Positions 36,444 to 44,646 of a stretch of 64,000 nt of DNA are shown here, piece after piece. Positions within the stretch are counted from its first letter, which is position 1; each line of letters starts with the position of its first letter. The translations under genes were made by a program, and so were the position numbers. The notes under the pieces were generated by a model that saw nothing but the letters and a program-made list of their open reading frames with translations, had not been told where the DNA came from and did not search any database. Source of the DNA: Hwanghaeella grinnelliae (lineage in GTDB: Bacteria; Pseudomonadota; Alphaproteobacteria; UBA8366; Aestuariispiraceae); contig NZ_SADE01000001.1 in the NCBI RefSeq assembly GCF_004005845.1, positions 744,001 through 808,000 of the forward strand, written 5' to 3'.

Positions 36444-36944
36444 ATGCGTCATGGGCGAAGAATCGGATCAGCCTGTTTGCTCTTGCTGAGCACGTCATTA
36501 CCAGCCCCTGCTTGGGCCGATGGCGCGGGAGAACGCGAAAAACGCGCGCTACAAGCTTGCTTGTTCGATTTTCCTGAAACCGAGCACCAGTGCTTTGATG
36601 TGCCCTACTATACATGCATGGGCGAACAGCTTGGTGTCGCTGCAAACCCAAATCTCGCGCGGGAGCGTTGTCTATACCAAGAGCTGGCCGTTTGGAGCGA
36701 CTTGGTGCGTAAAGCATGCGGCGAACTTGCGGCAATAATCGAACCGGGCACCGCAACATGGGATGCTTTGTGCTCTGAAAACAATGCGCCCGATTGGGGT
36801 TCCATAACACGCAATCTCCCAAACTGGGACAGGAGCCCAACCGCCCGCCATCACGTGCCCCGCCTCGCCTCTGAAAGTACACGCTCCCAAGCCGTGCAAT
36901 TACGACGGCTGCTCCGCACCAATCGAAACCAAACACAGGACTGA
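36444..36944 (+). CDS. Cysteine-rich secreted protein, LprI/DUF1311-like at best
   Basis: A 166-residue protein with signal peptide MRHGRRIGSACLLLLSTSLPAPAWA and six or so cysteines in the mature part (ACLFDF, HQCFDV, YTCMGEQ, ERCLYQELAVW, RKACGEL, DALCSEN), likely disulfide-linked in the periplasm. The CLYQELAVWSDLV stretch resembles the lysozyme-inhibitor LprI/DUF1311 family, weakly. The GTG at 36402 is a less likely start since it puts 14 extra residues before the signal peptide. It follows the preceding secreted protein in the same direction by 54 bases. Confidence 0.62.
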   Translation: MRHGRRIGSACLLLLSTSLPAPAWADGAGEREKRALQACLFDFPETEHQCFDVPYYTCMGEQLGVAANPNLARERCLYQELAVWSDLVRKACGELAAIIEPGTATWDALCSENNAPDWGSITRNLPNWDRSPTARHHVPRLASESTRSQAVQLRRLLRTNRNQTQD

Positions 36945-37003
36945 TCAGAGCGAACTTTCAGACAATTCGGTGAATTCGGTGACAGTTTTCGTATCTCTAC
37001 AGC

Positions 37004-37077
37004 TATCCCAGGGAACCATCGCCAATTTCACCGACGGCAACCTGTGCTCGCTCAGGGATGAGGGGAATTTTCGGTGA
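37004..37077 (+). pseudogene. Eroded second copy of the VOC gene 3' end
   Basis: This 74-base stretch matches the last 81 bases of the VOC gene (35741-35821), with a 6-base in-frame deletion and scattered substitutions. Read in frame it gives GTIANFTDGNLCSLRDEGNFR and a stop, against GTIADFTDPDGNLCSLRDEGSFR in the intact gene. No start or upstream domain is present. It marks an old duplication or insertion boundary next to the AT-rich gene that follows. Confidence 0.85.
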
Positions 37078-37225
37078 TGCAACCTTGTCACAGATGGATT
37101 GAATAAATTGTCTCTATGATACGCTGACGCAACCTTTAAATAGATCCATCAAGTGAACCTACACCCTAACTTCAATAGCCGACCGCGAGTCTGAAGAAAA
37201 CACAAAAAAATCTGCTATTTTCTAT

Positions 37226-39037
37226 TCAGTCGTCGCGTGCGTTGGGGAAAAGCCACTTTCTGGTTGGAACCTCTCTAGGACGCCACAGTACGAGTTGAAC
37301 ATTTGAGTCTGACCAGTCGTTCAAACTATTTACACATTTGAGGTATTGTTGGAATCTTATTCCAACAAAGTCGAAACATTCTGTGAAATTTCGAAACCCA
37401 CCATCGCCGCTCGATAGTTCACAGCAAAGTTCGAAGACTTGATCGAAGTAGTCGTGAGCGTTTGCGACCAGTAGGCTAGTGAATTTCGGTGTTTTCCCAG
37501 AGTGAATTATTGCATTTCTCGTTCGATAGATACGATGTATCTGCCATTCTACCCTTTGTTGGTGCTGTTTGATCGTTTCAATCGATTTCTTGGGTGAGGC
37601 AAAAGATTGCCGGAGTTGGAACATACGAAAGCGGAGCAGCTCGAATGGTCCAAGTTCCTTAAACAATTTTTCCAATTGTGGTTCGCATGTAGATTGCGTC
37701 GTTAGATAAAATACTTTGTCCACTAACTCGTAATCATCAGGAAATTCTATATTTTTTAATATATTGCTTAGCTTTCTTCGATTCCATCGCAACAGATCAT
37801 AAGTAAGGCACTCAAAGAGCCGCCTTACGTACAGCAAGCCGACGAAGGGCGCGATTTTTCCGGCTACGTTGGCTATCGTAGTTCTTTGCCTGTTCATAGG
37901 AACTATTGTTTCGAAGCAAGTCCAAAGATTTAGTATTTGGTTCTCAACAATTTCGGAGTTGAGACACATTCCGTGAAAATCGATTACACGTAGGAATTTG
38001 TTTTTGTCTGAACCGAGTGGTAGCAGAAGTCCCTGCATAAATTTGTTCAGTTTTTGCCCTGCTTGTTTTGGTCGATTGTCATTTATAAACTGCATCCTAT
38101 TAATACGAGATGGCGCGAAACGGAGTTCTCCAGCACAGCATTTTTGTTCTGCCAAACCTCGCTCATCTATTTCAAATCCAGCTTTGTGATTGAATAGCCT
38201 AAAAAGATCGTGAAGAGACCCGACTTTCGATAATGCAAGCTCAACTGCGCTGTAAGAGTCAGTAGCTCGAACATTTTCGGCAACAACATAGGATTGTGCC
38301 TCTTCAAGGCCTAAGAACTCTTCAGGAATAGCTTCTGTTGTAAAGATGCCATCCGTCGAACTTTTAATCTTTAATCTTAAGCGTTTCAAAACATCTTCGT
38401 GTAGTACCCTCTCAGGCATGTTTGTCTTAAAAGCTACTGTGAAGTTGTGATGATGTGGGAAAACTTCTCTAAAGAAAGTGTCAATTATGGTCTCTTCATC
38501 CACACTTGCCTCTGCTGTAAAGAAGACCTTCCGAACCGTTCGATTGATGTGAAAGGGACTGACACCGAGGCCTATTAGAGTTGTAGCCAGTTCCCGTGAT
38601 AGGAAATTCAAGTGAAATTTTTCGTTGTTCCCCACGTCCTCCGCAATCATTTCCATTGTTCGAAGTGCGTAAATTTGGGGAGCAATCTCGCGTTGAAGAA
38701 CGGCTAGTCTTCGCCTCAACTCAGGTAGGTCATCGTTGTCTAGTTTTGTATAGCTCTCCACAGAAAGGCTGACTATTGAACTTACTACAGGGTTCTGAAA
38801 GAGTTTGCTCTTAAGTTCCTCAAGTATATGAGAAATGGACGAGCTTGATATGCCACTTTGTTCGCAGTTATCGATTTGCTCGATGCATTCACTCACCAAG
38901 AACGGTGCGTTTGTCGTCGGGGCCTTATAGCTGTCGAGTGTGTACTCAAACGTTAGTTCTTCGAGTCGTTGAGCGAAGAACAATAGGCCTGCATTATTTT
39001 CAGGGTTCTTCCAGTTGCTGGTGCTTCGGTATAACAC
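37226..39037 (-). CDS. AT-rich HEPN-like protein, candidate defence gene
   Basis: A 603-residue protein in DNA visibly poorer in G+C than its neighbours, a sign of transfer. The N-terminal two thirds match nothing I know. Residues ~365-420 (NQILNLWTCFETIVP) and 490-540 resemble ApeA-type HEPN helices, with R507-x4-H512 in TRNAIIHSGK, the RNase motif of HEPN domains. There are no membrane helices or signal peptide. HEPN RNases are common effectors in abortive-infection and toxin systems; a one-gene anti-phage role is an inference. Start is GTG 39037 with no strong ribosome site. No antitoxin partner is seen beside it. Confidence 0.65.
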   Translation of the reverse strand: MLYRSTSNWKNPENNAGLLFFAQRLEELTFEYTLDSYKAPTTNAPFLVSECIEQIDNCEQSGISSSSISHILEELKSKLFQNPVVSSIVSLSVESYTKLDNDDLPELRRRLAVLQREIAPQIYALRTMEMIAEDVGNNEKFHLNFLSRELATTLIGLGVSPFHINRTVRKVFFTAEASVDEETIIDTFFREVFPHHHNFTVAFKTNMPERVLHEDVLKRLRLKIKSSTDGIFTTEAIPEEFLGLEEAQSYVVAENVRATDSYSAVELALSKVGSLHDLFRLFNHKAGFEIDERGLAEQKCCAGELRFAPSRINRMQFINDNRPKQAGQKLNKFMQGLLLPLGSDKNKFLRVIDFHGMCLNSEIVENQILNLWTCFETIVPMNRQRTTIANVAGKIAPFVGLLYVRRLFECLTYDLLRWNRRKLSNILKNIEFPDDYELVDKVFYLTTQSTCEPQLEKLFKELGPFELLRFRMFQLRQSFASPKKSIETIKQHQQRVEWQIHRIYRTRNAIIHSGKTPKFTSLLVANAHDYFDQVFELCCELSSGDGGFRNFTECFDFVGIRFQQYLKCVNSLNDWSDSNVQLVLWRPREVPTRKWLFPNARDD

Positions 39038-39260
39038 GGCCGTTTCTTATTCGCTTTGCTCACCGTTTGTCGAGTTCTTCGCAATATACACACTTATTCG
39101 TTGTTTGTAAGGGCAGTTCTAACCTCACGTATTGTCGTAAAAGACGTTGGTTTCCAAGGACTCACTCAGAATCAACATTTTGGTGGCGCCCATGATGACT
39201 GTACAGAGATTCCGAGTTACGGTGACAGCTTACTTTTTGTTTTACGGGTCTCCGACCTCT
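39038..39260. other. AT-rich intergenic stretch upstream of the HEPN-like gene
   Basis: No gene is supported here. It should hold the HEPN-like gene promoter and the right boundary of the AT-rich block, since composition returns to the GC-rich norm near 39250. Confidence 0.45.
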
Positions 39261-39581
39261 CTAGCCCACCGCGGGAACAGTAATCCGCAAGTCGGGGTCG
39301 TTGTGTTGGAAGGTGAGGGAGAGGACGCAATGGGTTTCCGCTCCGGGTTTTGACGATGGGGCGTTGGTCAGGCTCACGGTGAGGCCCGTCTCGGTCAAAT
39401 CGGCGATGAGCGGGTCGATCTTTTCCGCATCCATCACGAAATTCAGCGTCATGGCCTTGTTGGAGAGGAAGGTATGGTGCTCGATCCAACCGCCTTGGGC
39501 CGAGACCGCGTTTTTCAGGGCCTCGATTGCCGCATGGCGGTCTTGCCGCGTGGCTCCGTCAAGCATGGCAAGCCGGCGCAT
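39261..39581 (-). CDS. Small conserved-looking cytoplasmic protein, unrecognised
   Basis: A 106-residue protein starting at ATG 39581 behind AGGAG. Sequence pattern suggests an alternating beta-alpha fold: AAIEALKNAVSAQGGWIEHHTFLSNKAM with helix, then IDPLIADLTETGLTVSL and VLSLTFQHNDPDLRIT. It resembles ferredoxin-like small-molecule or ACT-like folds, but I cannot name the family. It is followed by an SDR gene in the same direction, upstream of it by 43 bases. Confidence 0.6.
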   Translation of the reverse strand: MRRLAMLDGATRQDRHAAIEALKNAVSAQGGWIEHHTFLSNKAMTLNFVMDAEKIDPLIADLTETGLTVSLTNAPSSKPGAETHCVLSLTFQHNDPDLRITVPAVG

Positions 39582-39624
39582 CGCAGTGCTCCTGATCTGG
39601 TGAATGCCGTTTGAAACGGTGTTC

Positions 39625-40314
39625 CTAAAACTTCTCCACCCAAGGCCGCAACTCAATTTCCCAGGTCCAGGCGCTGCGGTGTTGCCGGTGAACATGCAGA
39701 TAGGATTCCGCGATGGCGTCGGGGTTCAGTAGGCTGTCGGGGTTGTCCGCCGGGGTGGGGCGGTTGGCGCTTTCGATGCCGCCGTCGATGACAAAATGGG
39801 CGACATGGATGTTCTTCGGTTGAAGCTCCCGCGCCAGGGATTGGGCAAGGCCGCGCAGGCCGAACTTGCCGATCGCGAAACAGGATGAATTGGGATAGCC
39901 CTTCACGCCGGCGCTGGCGCCGGTGAACATCAGCGTGCCGCTGCCCTTGGCTTCCATCCGCTTGGCTGCCTGCTGCGCCACCAGGAAGGCGCCATAGGCG
40001 GTGACCAGCACCGCGTCCCTGACCGCGACGGGGTCAAGTTCCGTGACCGGGCCGCGCACGCGGGCCGAGGGGTTGTAGACCACGATGTCGGGCGCGCCCA
40101 TATCGGCCTCGACCGCGGTGAACAGGTCGGCCACGCTGTCGATATCCGCCGCGTCGCAGCGATAGTTAGCGGCCCCCAGTTCATCTGCCAGGTCGGCGTT
40201 CTTCTTGGGGGAGCGGGAGGCGATGGCCACCTCCATTCCCTCAGATTTGAAAAGACGCGCCAGGCTGGCGGATAATCCCGCACCCGTTCCCACGATCAAT
40301 GCTTTTTCGGCCAT
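39625..40314 (-). CDS. SDR family protein with Phe in place of catalytic Tyr
   Basis: A 229-residue short-chain dehydrogenase/reductase fold: ALIVGTGAGLSASLARLF is the nucleotide-binding glycine motif, VVYNPSA replaces the usual NNAG, and the active site reads TGASAGVKGY then FAIGKFGL, so the Tyr of YxxxK is Phe while the Lys is kept. Such members exist and may lack normal redox activity. ATG 40314 has GGAGGGGG before it; the earlier in-frame start at 40422 is not supported. It is preceded on the same strand by a glycerate dehydrogenase gene 47 bases away. Confidence 0.82.
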   Translation of the reverse strand: MAEKALIVGTGAGLSASLARLFKSEGMEVAIASRSPKKNADLADELGAANYRCDAADIDSVADLFTAVEADMGAPDIVVYNPSARVRGPVTELDPVAVRDAVLVTAYGAFLVAQQAAKRMEAKGSGTLMFTGASAGVKGYPNSSCFAIGKFGLRGLAQSLARELQPKNIHVAHFVIDGGIESANRPTPADNPDSLLNPDAIAESYLHVHRQHRSAWTWEIELRPWVEKF

Positions 40315-40361
40315 GTGGCTTACCCCCTCCGGTAAAGCGTTTCGGTCTGCTAATTCACCAC

Positions 40362-41327
40362 CTAATTCACGGGCGCCGGCATCGGCTTGCCCGCGAAGAA
40401 CGCATCCAGATTGTCCAGGCACAGATTGCCCATGGCGTCCCGCGTCTCCACCGTGGCTGAACCGATATGCGGCAGCAGGAAGGCGTTGGGCAGGTCCAGA
40501 TACGCCCGATTGAAATTGGGTTCGTCTTCGAAAACGTCCAGCCCCGCCGCCGCGATCCGGCCCGATTTCAGGGCCGCGATCACCGCATTGTCATCGACGA
40601 CCGGCCCGCGCGCCGTATTCACCATTACCGCGCCCTGCGGCAGCATCTCTATCCGCGCCGCGTTCAGGAAATGCCGGGTTTGGTCGGTCAGCGGGCAGTT
40701 GAAGCTGATGAAATCGCATTGCGGCAGCATCTCTTCCGGGTCGGCGTGATAGACGGCGCCTTGTTCCAGGTCGGGGTCAAGCCGGTTGCGGTTGTGATAA
40801 TGGATTTCCATGTCGAACCCGCGCGCGCGTTTCGCCAGCGCCCGGCCGATCCGCCCCATGCCCATGATGCCCAAGCGTTTGCCGGTCACATGCACACCCA
40901 ACAGGCCGGTCGGTTCCCAGCGTTTCCACTGGCCGGTTCGCAGCACCGTGGTGGCGTTATGCGCCATGCGCGCCGCGCCCAACAGGCAGAGCATGGCGAT
41001 ATCCGCCGTTGCGTTGTCCAACACTTCCGGTGTGTTGCCGACCTTGATGCCGCGCTTGGTCGCGGCGGGAATGTCGATTTGGTCGTAGCCGACGGAAAAG
41101 GTAGCCAGCGCCTTCACGCTGTCCGGCAGGCGGTCGATCACATCGGCCGGCATCGGTTCGGTGGGGGAACACAGAATGGCGTCGCAGCCTTCCGCTTTTT
41201 TCAGTAATTCGGCGGTCGACCAGATGACGTCATCCGGATTGGTGACGGCGTCATAGTCGCGGGCGATTCGCGCTTCCACATTGGGGGGCGTCAGGCGTGT
41301 TACCAGAAGTTTGGGCTTACCGCTCAC
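40362..41327 (-). CDS. Glyoxylate/hydroxypyruvate reductase (D-glycerate dehydrogenase type)
   Basis: A 321-residue D-2-hydroxyacid dehydrogenase of the GyaR/GRHPR type: KLLVTRLTPPNVEARI at the start, FSVGYDQIDIPAA, the NAD(P) motif GMGRIGRALAKRA, catalytic Arg in NTARGPVVDD, Glu in DVFEDEP and His in LPHIGSAT. It should reduce glyoxylate or hydroxypyruvate, complementing the glycolate oxidase encoded elsewhere in the window. Start is GTG 41327 with AAGGAAGG nine bases before. It likely shares a transcript with the SDR downstream. Confidence 0.88.
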   Translation of the reverse strand: MSGKPKLLVTRLTPPNVEARIARDYDAVTNPDDVIWSTAELLKKAEGCDAILCSPTEPMPADVIDRLPDSVKALATFSVGYDQIDIPAATKRGIKVGNTPEVLDNATADIAMLCLLGAARMAHNATTVLRTGQWKRWEPTGLLGVHVTGKRLGIMGMGRIGRALAKRARGFDMEIHYHNRNRLDPDLEQGAVYHADPEEMLPQCDFISFNCPLTDQTRHFLNAARIEMLPQGAVMVNTARGPVVDDNAVIAALKSGRIAAAGLDVFEDEPNFNRAYLDLPNAFLLPHIGSATVETRDAMGNLCLDNLDAFFAGKPMPAPVN

Positions 41328-41477
41328 GCTGGGTTCCTTCCTTGAGTCGTGTCGGGGCGGCCGTTTCAAAACGAATGCCGCCCGTCTCTTGTCGTGTTGA
41401 AACCGCGTCATTCAGCCGGAAGACGCGGCGCGGAGAACCGGACCGGCCCCACCCTGAAGATCAACCTTACGATTGGA

Positions 41478-43511
41478 CTATCGGTTGGGTGTGCCCAGAT
41501 ACCGGTCAAGACAAGAGGCTAAAACCGACTTGGTCAAGGGTTTGGAAAGGTGGTCGGCCATGCCACGTTCACGGGATTCCTCGGCGAAGATCCGGCTGGC
41601 ATGGGCTGTCATGGCGACGACCGGCGGCATCGGTCGGAATGGCGTGCTATCCGCAAGTTCGCGCCGTATCGCGGCCATGGCCTGGAACCCGTCCATGTCC
41701 GGCATCTGCAAATCCATCAGGATCAGGTCGAAATTGGTCTGTTTGACGAGGTCCAGGGCTTCCTGGCCGCTTTCGGCGGTCTCGACACTATAGCCCATTG
41801 AAGCGACCAGCTTTTCCGCCACCAGCAGGTTGGTCGGGTTGTCGTCGACGGCCAGCACATTGACATGGGCCTTCGGTTTCGGCGGCTCGGTCGTTCCTGG
41901 TGTCGCTGCATGGTCAGGGGCGATGCCCGGCGTGTTGGATTTCGGTGCGGGCGCGCCATTCGGCGTATCAAGGGGCGGGACGGGGGGCGCTTGGGTTGCG
42001 TCGGAAACCAGCGGCACGAAGAGTGTGAAGGTCGACCCCACACCCGGTGTCGACGTTACCGAAATCTGTCCGTGCATGCTGTCGATCAAACCCTTGGCGA
42101 TGCTCAGCCCCAGGCCGGTGCCCTCGTGCTTCCGGCTCAACGAACTGTCCGACTGGGTGAATGGGTCAAAAATTTCCCGAAGCATGTCCGGCTCGATCCC
42201 CGGGCCGGTATCTTTGATCGCGAAGAATAGTACCGGGCCGTCAATGGTCTTGCAGTTTGCCGACCAGACAGACACGTCGATTGAGCCCTGGCAGGTGAAT
42301 TTGGCTGCATTTCCGACGATATTGGTGAGGACCTGACGCATGCGGACCGGGTCCAACTGGGGGCGGTGCGGTACTGCCGGGTCGATCTCCACAGTCAGGG
42401 TAATGCCTTTGTTCAACACCGCCGCACGGACAAGGTCGGTGACGGAATGGACCAGGCTACCGATATCAACCGGTTCCGGTTTGATTTCGATCCGGCCGGC
42501 CTGGATTCGGGTGAGGTCCAGAATGTCGTTGATCACGGTCAGCAAGGCCGTTGCGGAGGCGTCGATGATTTCGAAGTAGTTTTCCTGCTCGGCGGTCGGG
42601 TTGGTGTCTTTCAACAGTTCCAGCATGCCGATCACGCCGTTCATCGGCGTGCGGATTTCATGGCTCATCATGGCCAGGAATTCGCTTTTCGTCTGGCTCA
42701 GGCGAATTGCCTCGTTTCGGGCGGTTTCGGCGTCTTCCAGGGCCTTGGCGGTTTTTTCCGATTCCGCGCGCAGATCGTCCAGCAGGGCTTCCTGGCGGCG
42801 CAGCGAGCGGACCGTGAACAGGGCGAAGCCGATCAAGGTCAGAAGACCGACAAAGGTAACCAGGCTGAAGTAATGGGCGGATTCCCGAACCGTGCCGGTG
42901 GCTTCGTCCAAACTTTTGTAATTGGCCGCCGTTGTCTGCCGAATGACATCGCCCAGCAGGGCCATCATGGCGATTTCGCGGCCTTCGAGGGTCTCTCGAA
43001 GTATCTCGATCTCGGCCATTTCGACCGTGTCTTCGATGTTTTGGATGATGTCCTGGCTGACCATCCAGGTATAGATCCATTCCCGTTGGATCGCTTTGAC
43101 CACGGGGTCCGGGCCGACGATGTCGACGAAGTCGCGATAGGCTTTCAGGAACTGCTTCCGTCCATCTGCAACTTGCTCAATCTCCAGGGTTTTCCCGTCT
43201 TCGTCTTCGGCATTGGCGCCGGTTGCCATGGTTTCTGCCGATGTGTTCTCGGGCATTTCCGAATGGCGCTCGAGATGGTCGATATAATTGTTGGTGATGT
43301 GGATCAGGATGATTTCATTCGTGGAGGCAAAGACGGCAAGCGCCGCCGACCGCATTTCCTCAAGCACGCTTATTTCCGGCAGCAAGACGGTTTCGATGCG
43401 GTTCGCCGCTCGTTCGCTGTCGATGATATGCAGCCAGCCAAGGCCGGCGAATCCGGCAAAGGCGGTCAGGCAAAGGGTGCCGACGAGGGCAAGTTGGGCG
43501 CGCCAGGTCAA
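41478..43511 (-). CDS. Membrane hybrid histidine kinase (HisKA-HATPase-REC)
   Basis: A 677-residue protein: helix at ~7-28, periplasmic domain of about 190 residues, helix at ~216-236, coiled coil, HisKA with His284 (MMSHEIRTPMN), HATPase with N-box NIVGNAAKFT and G-boxes DTGPGIEPD and GTGLGLSIAKGL, a Pro-rich linker, and a C-terminal receiver domain with AVDDNPTN, phospho-acceptor Asp in LILMDLQMP and Lys in LSKPLT. It will relay phosphate from His to Asp and on to a phosphotransfer protein. Start is TTG 43511, supported by GGAG seven bases ahead. A perfect CtrA-type box lies 65 bases upstream. Confidence 0.9.
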   Translation of the reverse strand: MTWRAQLALVGTLCLTAFAGFAGLGWLHIIDSERAANRIETVLLPEISVLEEMRSAALAVFASTNEIILIHITNNYIDHLERHSEMPENTSAETMATGANAEDEDGKTLEIEQVADGRKQFLKAYRDFVDIVGPDPVVKAIQREWIYTWMVSQDIIQNIEDTVEMAEIEILRETLEGREIAMMALLGDVIRQTTAANYKSLDEATGTVRESAHYFSLVTFVGLLTLIGFALFTVRSLRRQEALLDDLRAESEKTAKALEDAETARNEAIRLSQTKSEFLAMMSHEIRTPMNGVIGMLELLKDTNPTAEQENYFEIIDASATALLTVINDILDLTRIQAGRIEIKPEPVDIGSLVHSVTDLVRAAVLNKGITLTVEIDPAVPHRPQLDPVRMRQVLTNIVGNAAKFTCQGSIDVSVWSANCKTIDGPVLFFAIKDTGPGIEPDMLREIFDPFTQSDSSLSRKHEGTGLGLSIAKGLIDSMHGQISVTSTPGVGSTFTLFVPLVSDATQAPPVPPLDTPNGAPAPKSNTPGIAPDHAATPGTTEPPKPKAHVNVLAVDDNPTNLLVAEKLVASMGYSVETAESGQEALDLVKQTNFDLILMDLQMPDMDGFQAMAAIRRELADSTPFRPMPPVVAMTAHASRIFAEESRERGMADHLSKPLTKSVLASCLDRYLGTPNR

Positions 43512-43576
43512 GGCATACTCCGGGATGGGTCATATCTGGGGACGCGGGCTAATCACGCAATATTAGGGAAATATTG

Positions 43577-43591
43577 TTAAGACAGGCTTAA
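43577..43591. promoter_or_regulatory. CtrA-type box, perfect TTAA-N7-TTAA
   Basis: TTAAGACAGGCTTAA followed by C; on the minus strand it reads TTAA-N7-TTAAC as well, so it is a full consensus CtrA site in both directions. It stands between the hybrid kinase (start 43511) and the end of the DMT gene at 43649, in the kinase promoter. Confidence 0.65.
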
Positions 43592-43648
43592 CCCGGCGCA
43601 CGGGAAGTCGGTCGGAAGATGATCGGATGCTCGAAAAAATTCAAGATG

Positions 43649-44584
43649 CTACGGTCGGCGGGCGGCCAATGCGGATAGGCGGGAGGCACGCACCCGCTCG
43701 CGGTAGAAGGTGTAGATGCCCATGCCGATGACGATCGAACTGCCGACGATTGTCCAAAGATCGGGAATGTCGCCGAAAACCAGGAAGCCCAGCCCGATCG
43801 CCCAAACCAGAATGGTGTAGCGGAAGGGGGCGACGAAGGCTATTTCGCCATGCCGCATCGCCATGATGCCGAACAGATAGCCGACGAAGACCAGGCAGGC
43901 CGCGCCGCCCAGGAACAGGAAATGGTCACTCTCGACCGGTTTCCATTCGCCGAAGGGCAGGCAGATGCCCGACAGCACGGTGACCCCGATGGCGGTGGTC
44001 AACGTGACGAACAGTGAAGGCACCCCGCGCGACAGGCAGCGCGTCGACAGGTCGCGGATGGTCACGAAAACGACGGCCGCCACGGCCCATAGGGCATAGA
44101 CGTTGAAGCCCTCCATGCCGGGACGGACGATGATCATCACCCCCAGAAAACCGATGAAAATCGCGGAATAGCGCCGCCAGCCGACTCTCTCGCCCAGGAA
44201 CAGGGCCGCGCCCAGCGTCACCGCCAAGGGCATGGATTGCAGGATGGCCGATGCGTTGGCCAGCGGCATGTTGAACAGGGCGGAGAGGAAGCAGAAGGTG
44301 CCGCCGACCTCGCCGAACAGCCGAAGGGCAAGGATACGCGCGTCGCGGCGGTCGGGCCGGTAGGACAGCGCGCCGCGCCAATAGGCGAAGCCGCCGATCA
44401 GCAGAATGGTGAATAGACCCCGCAGAAAGACGATCTGGAACAGGGTCAGGTCGTCGGAAATCCATTTCGTCGTGGCGTCATTGGTGACGAAGCCGAACAT
44501 GCTCAAGGACATGAAAAGGGCGCCACGGAAGTTTTCCTCCGCGGGTGTCGGCTCCGCGGCTGGGTTTTGGGGCTCTGCGGCCAT
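43649..44584 (-). CDS. EamA/DMT transporter, tandem copy 1
   Basis: A 311-residue, ten-helix drug/metabolite transporter with two EamA halves. It is a close paralog of the gene at 44647-45612: both begin with ENFRGA, share DLTLFQIVFLRGLFT and [16 protein letters not shown] segments, and differ mostly in the loops. The substrate is unknown. ATG 44584 starts 62 bases after its twin ends, so the two probably sit on one transcript with dinB. Confidence 0.87.
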   Translation of the reverse strand: MAAEPQNPAAEPTPAEENFRGALFMSLSMFGFVTNDATTKWISDDLTLFQIVFLRGLFTILLIGGFAYWRGALSYRPDRRDARILALRLFGEVGGTFCFLSALFNMPLANASAILQSMPLAVTLGAALFLGERVGWRRYSAIFIGFLGVMIIVRPGMEGFNVYALWAVAAVVFVTIRDLSTRCLSRGVPSLFVTLTTAIGVTVLSGICLPFGEWKPVESDHFLFLGGAACLVFVGYLFGIMAMRHGEIAFVAPFRYTILVWAIGLGFLVFGDIPDLWTIVGSSIVIGMGIYTFYRERVRASRLSALAARRP

Positions 44585-44646
44585 GTTTTTTCTCGTTTTG
44601 CCGCGCCCCTTATCTGTTCATCCCCGCAATCAGGGGAGGGGGATGA

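Noticed and set aside
36977-39228. Direct repeat CGGTGACAG at 36977-36985 and 39220-39228 as attachment sites of the AT-rich block
   Set aside because: Only nine bases match exactly and flanking similarity is weak; this length can arise by chance in a 2 kb span.
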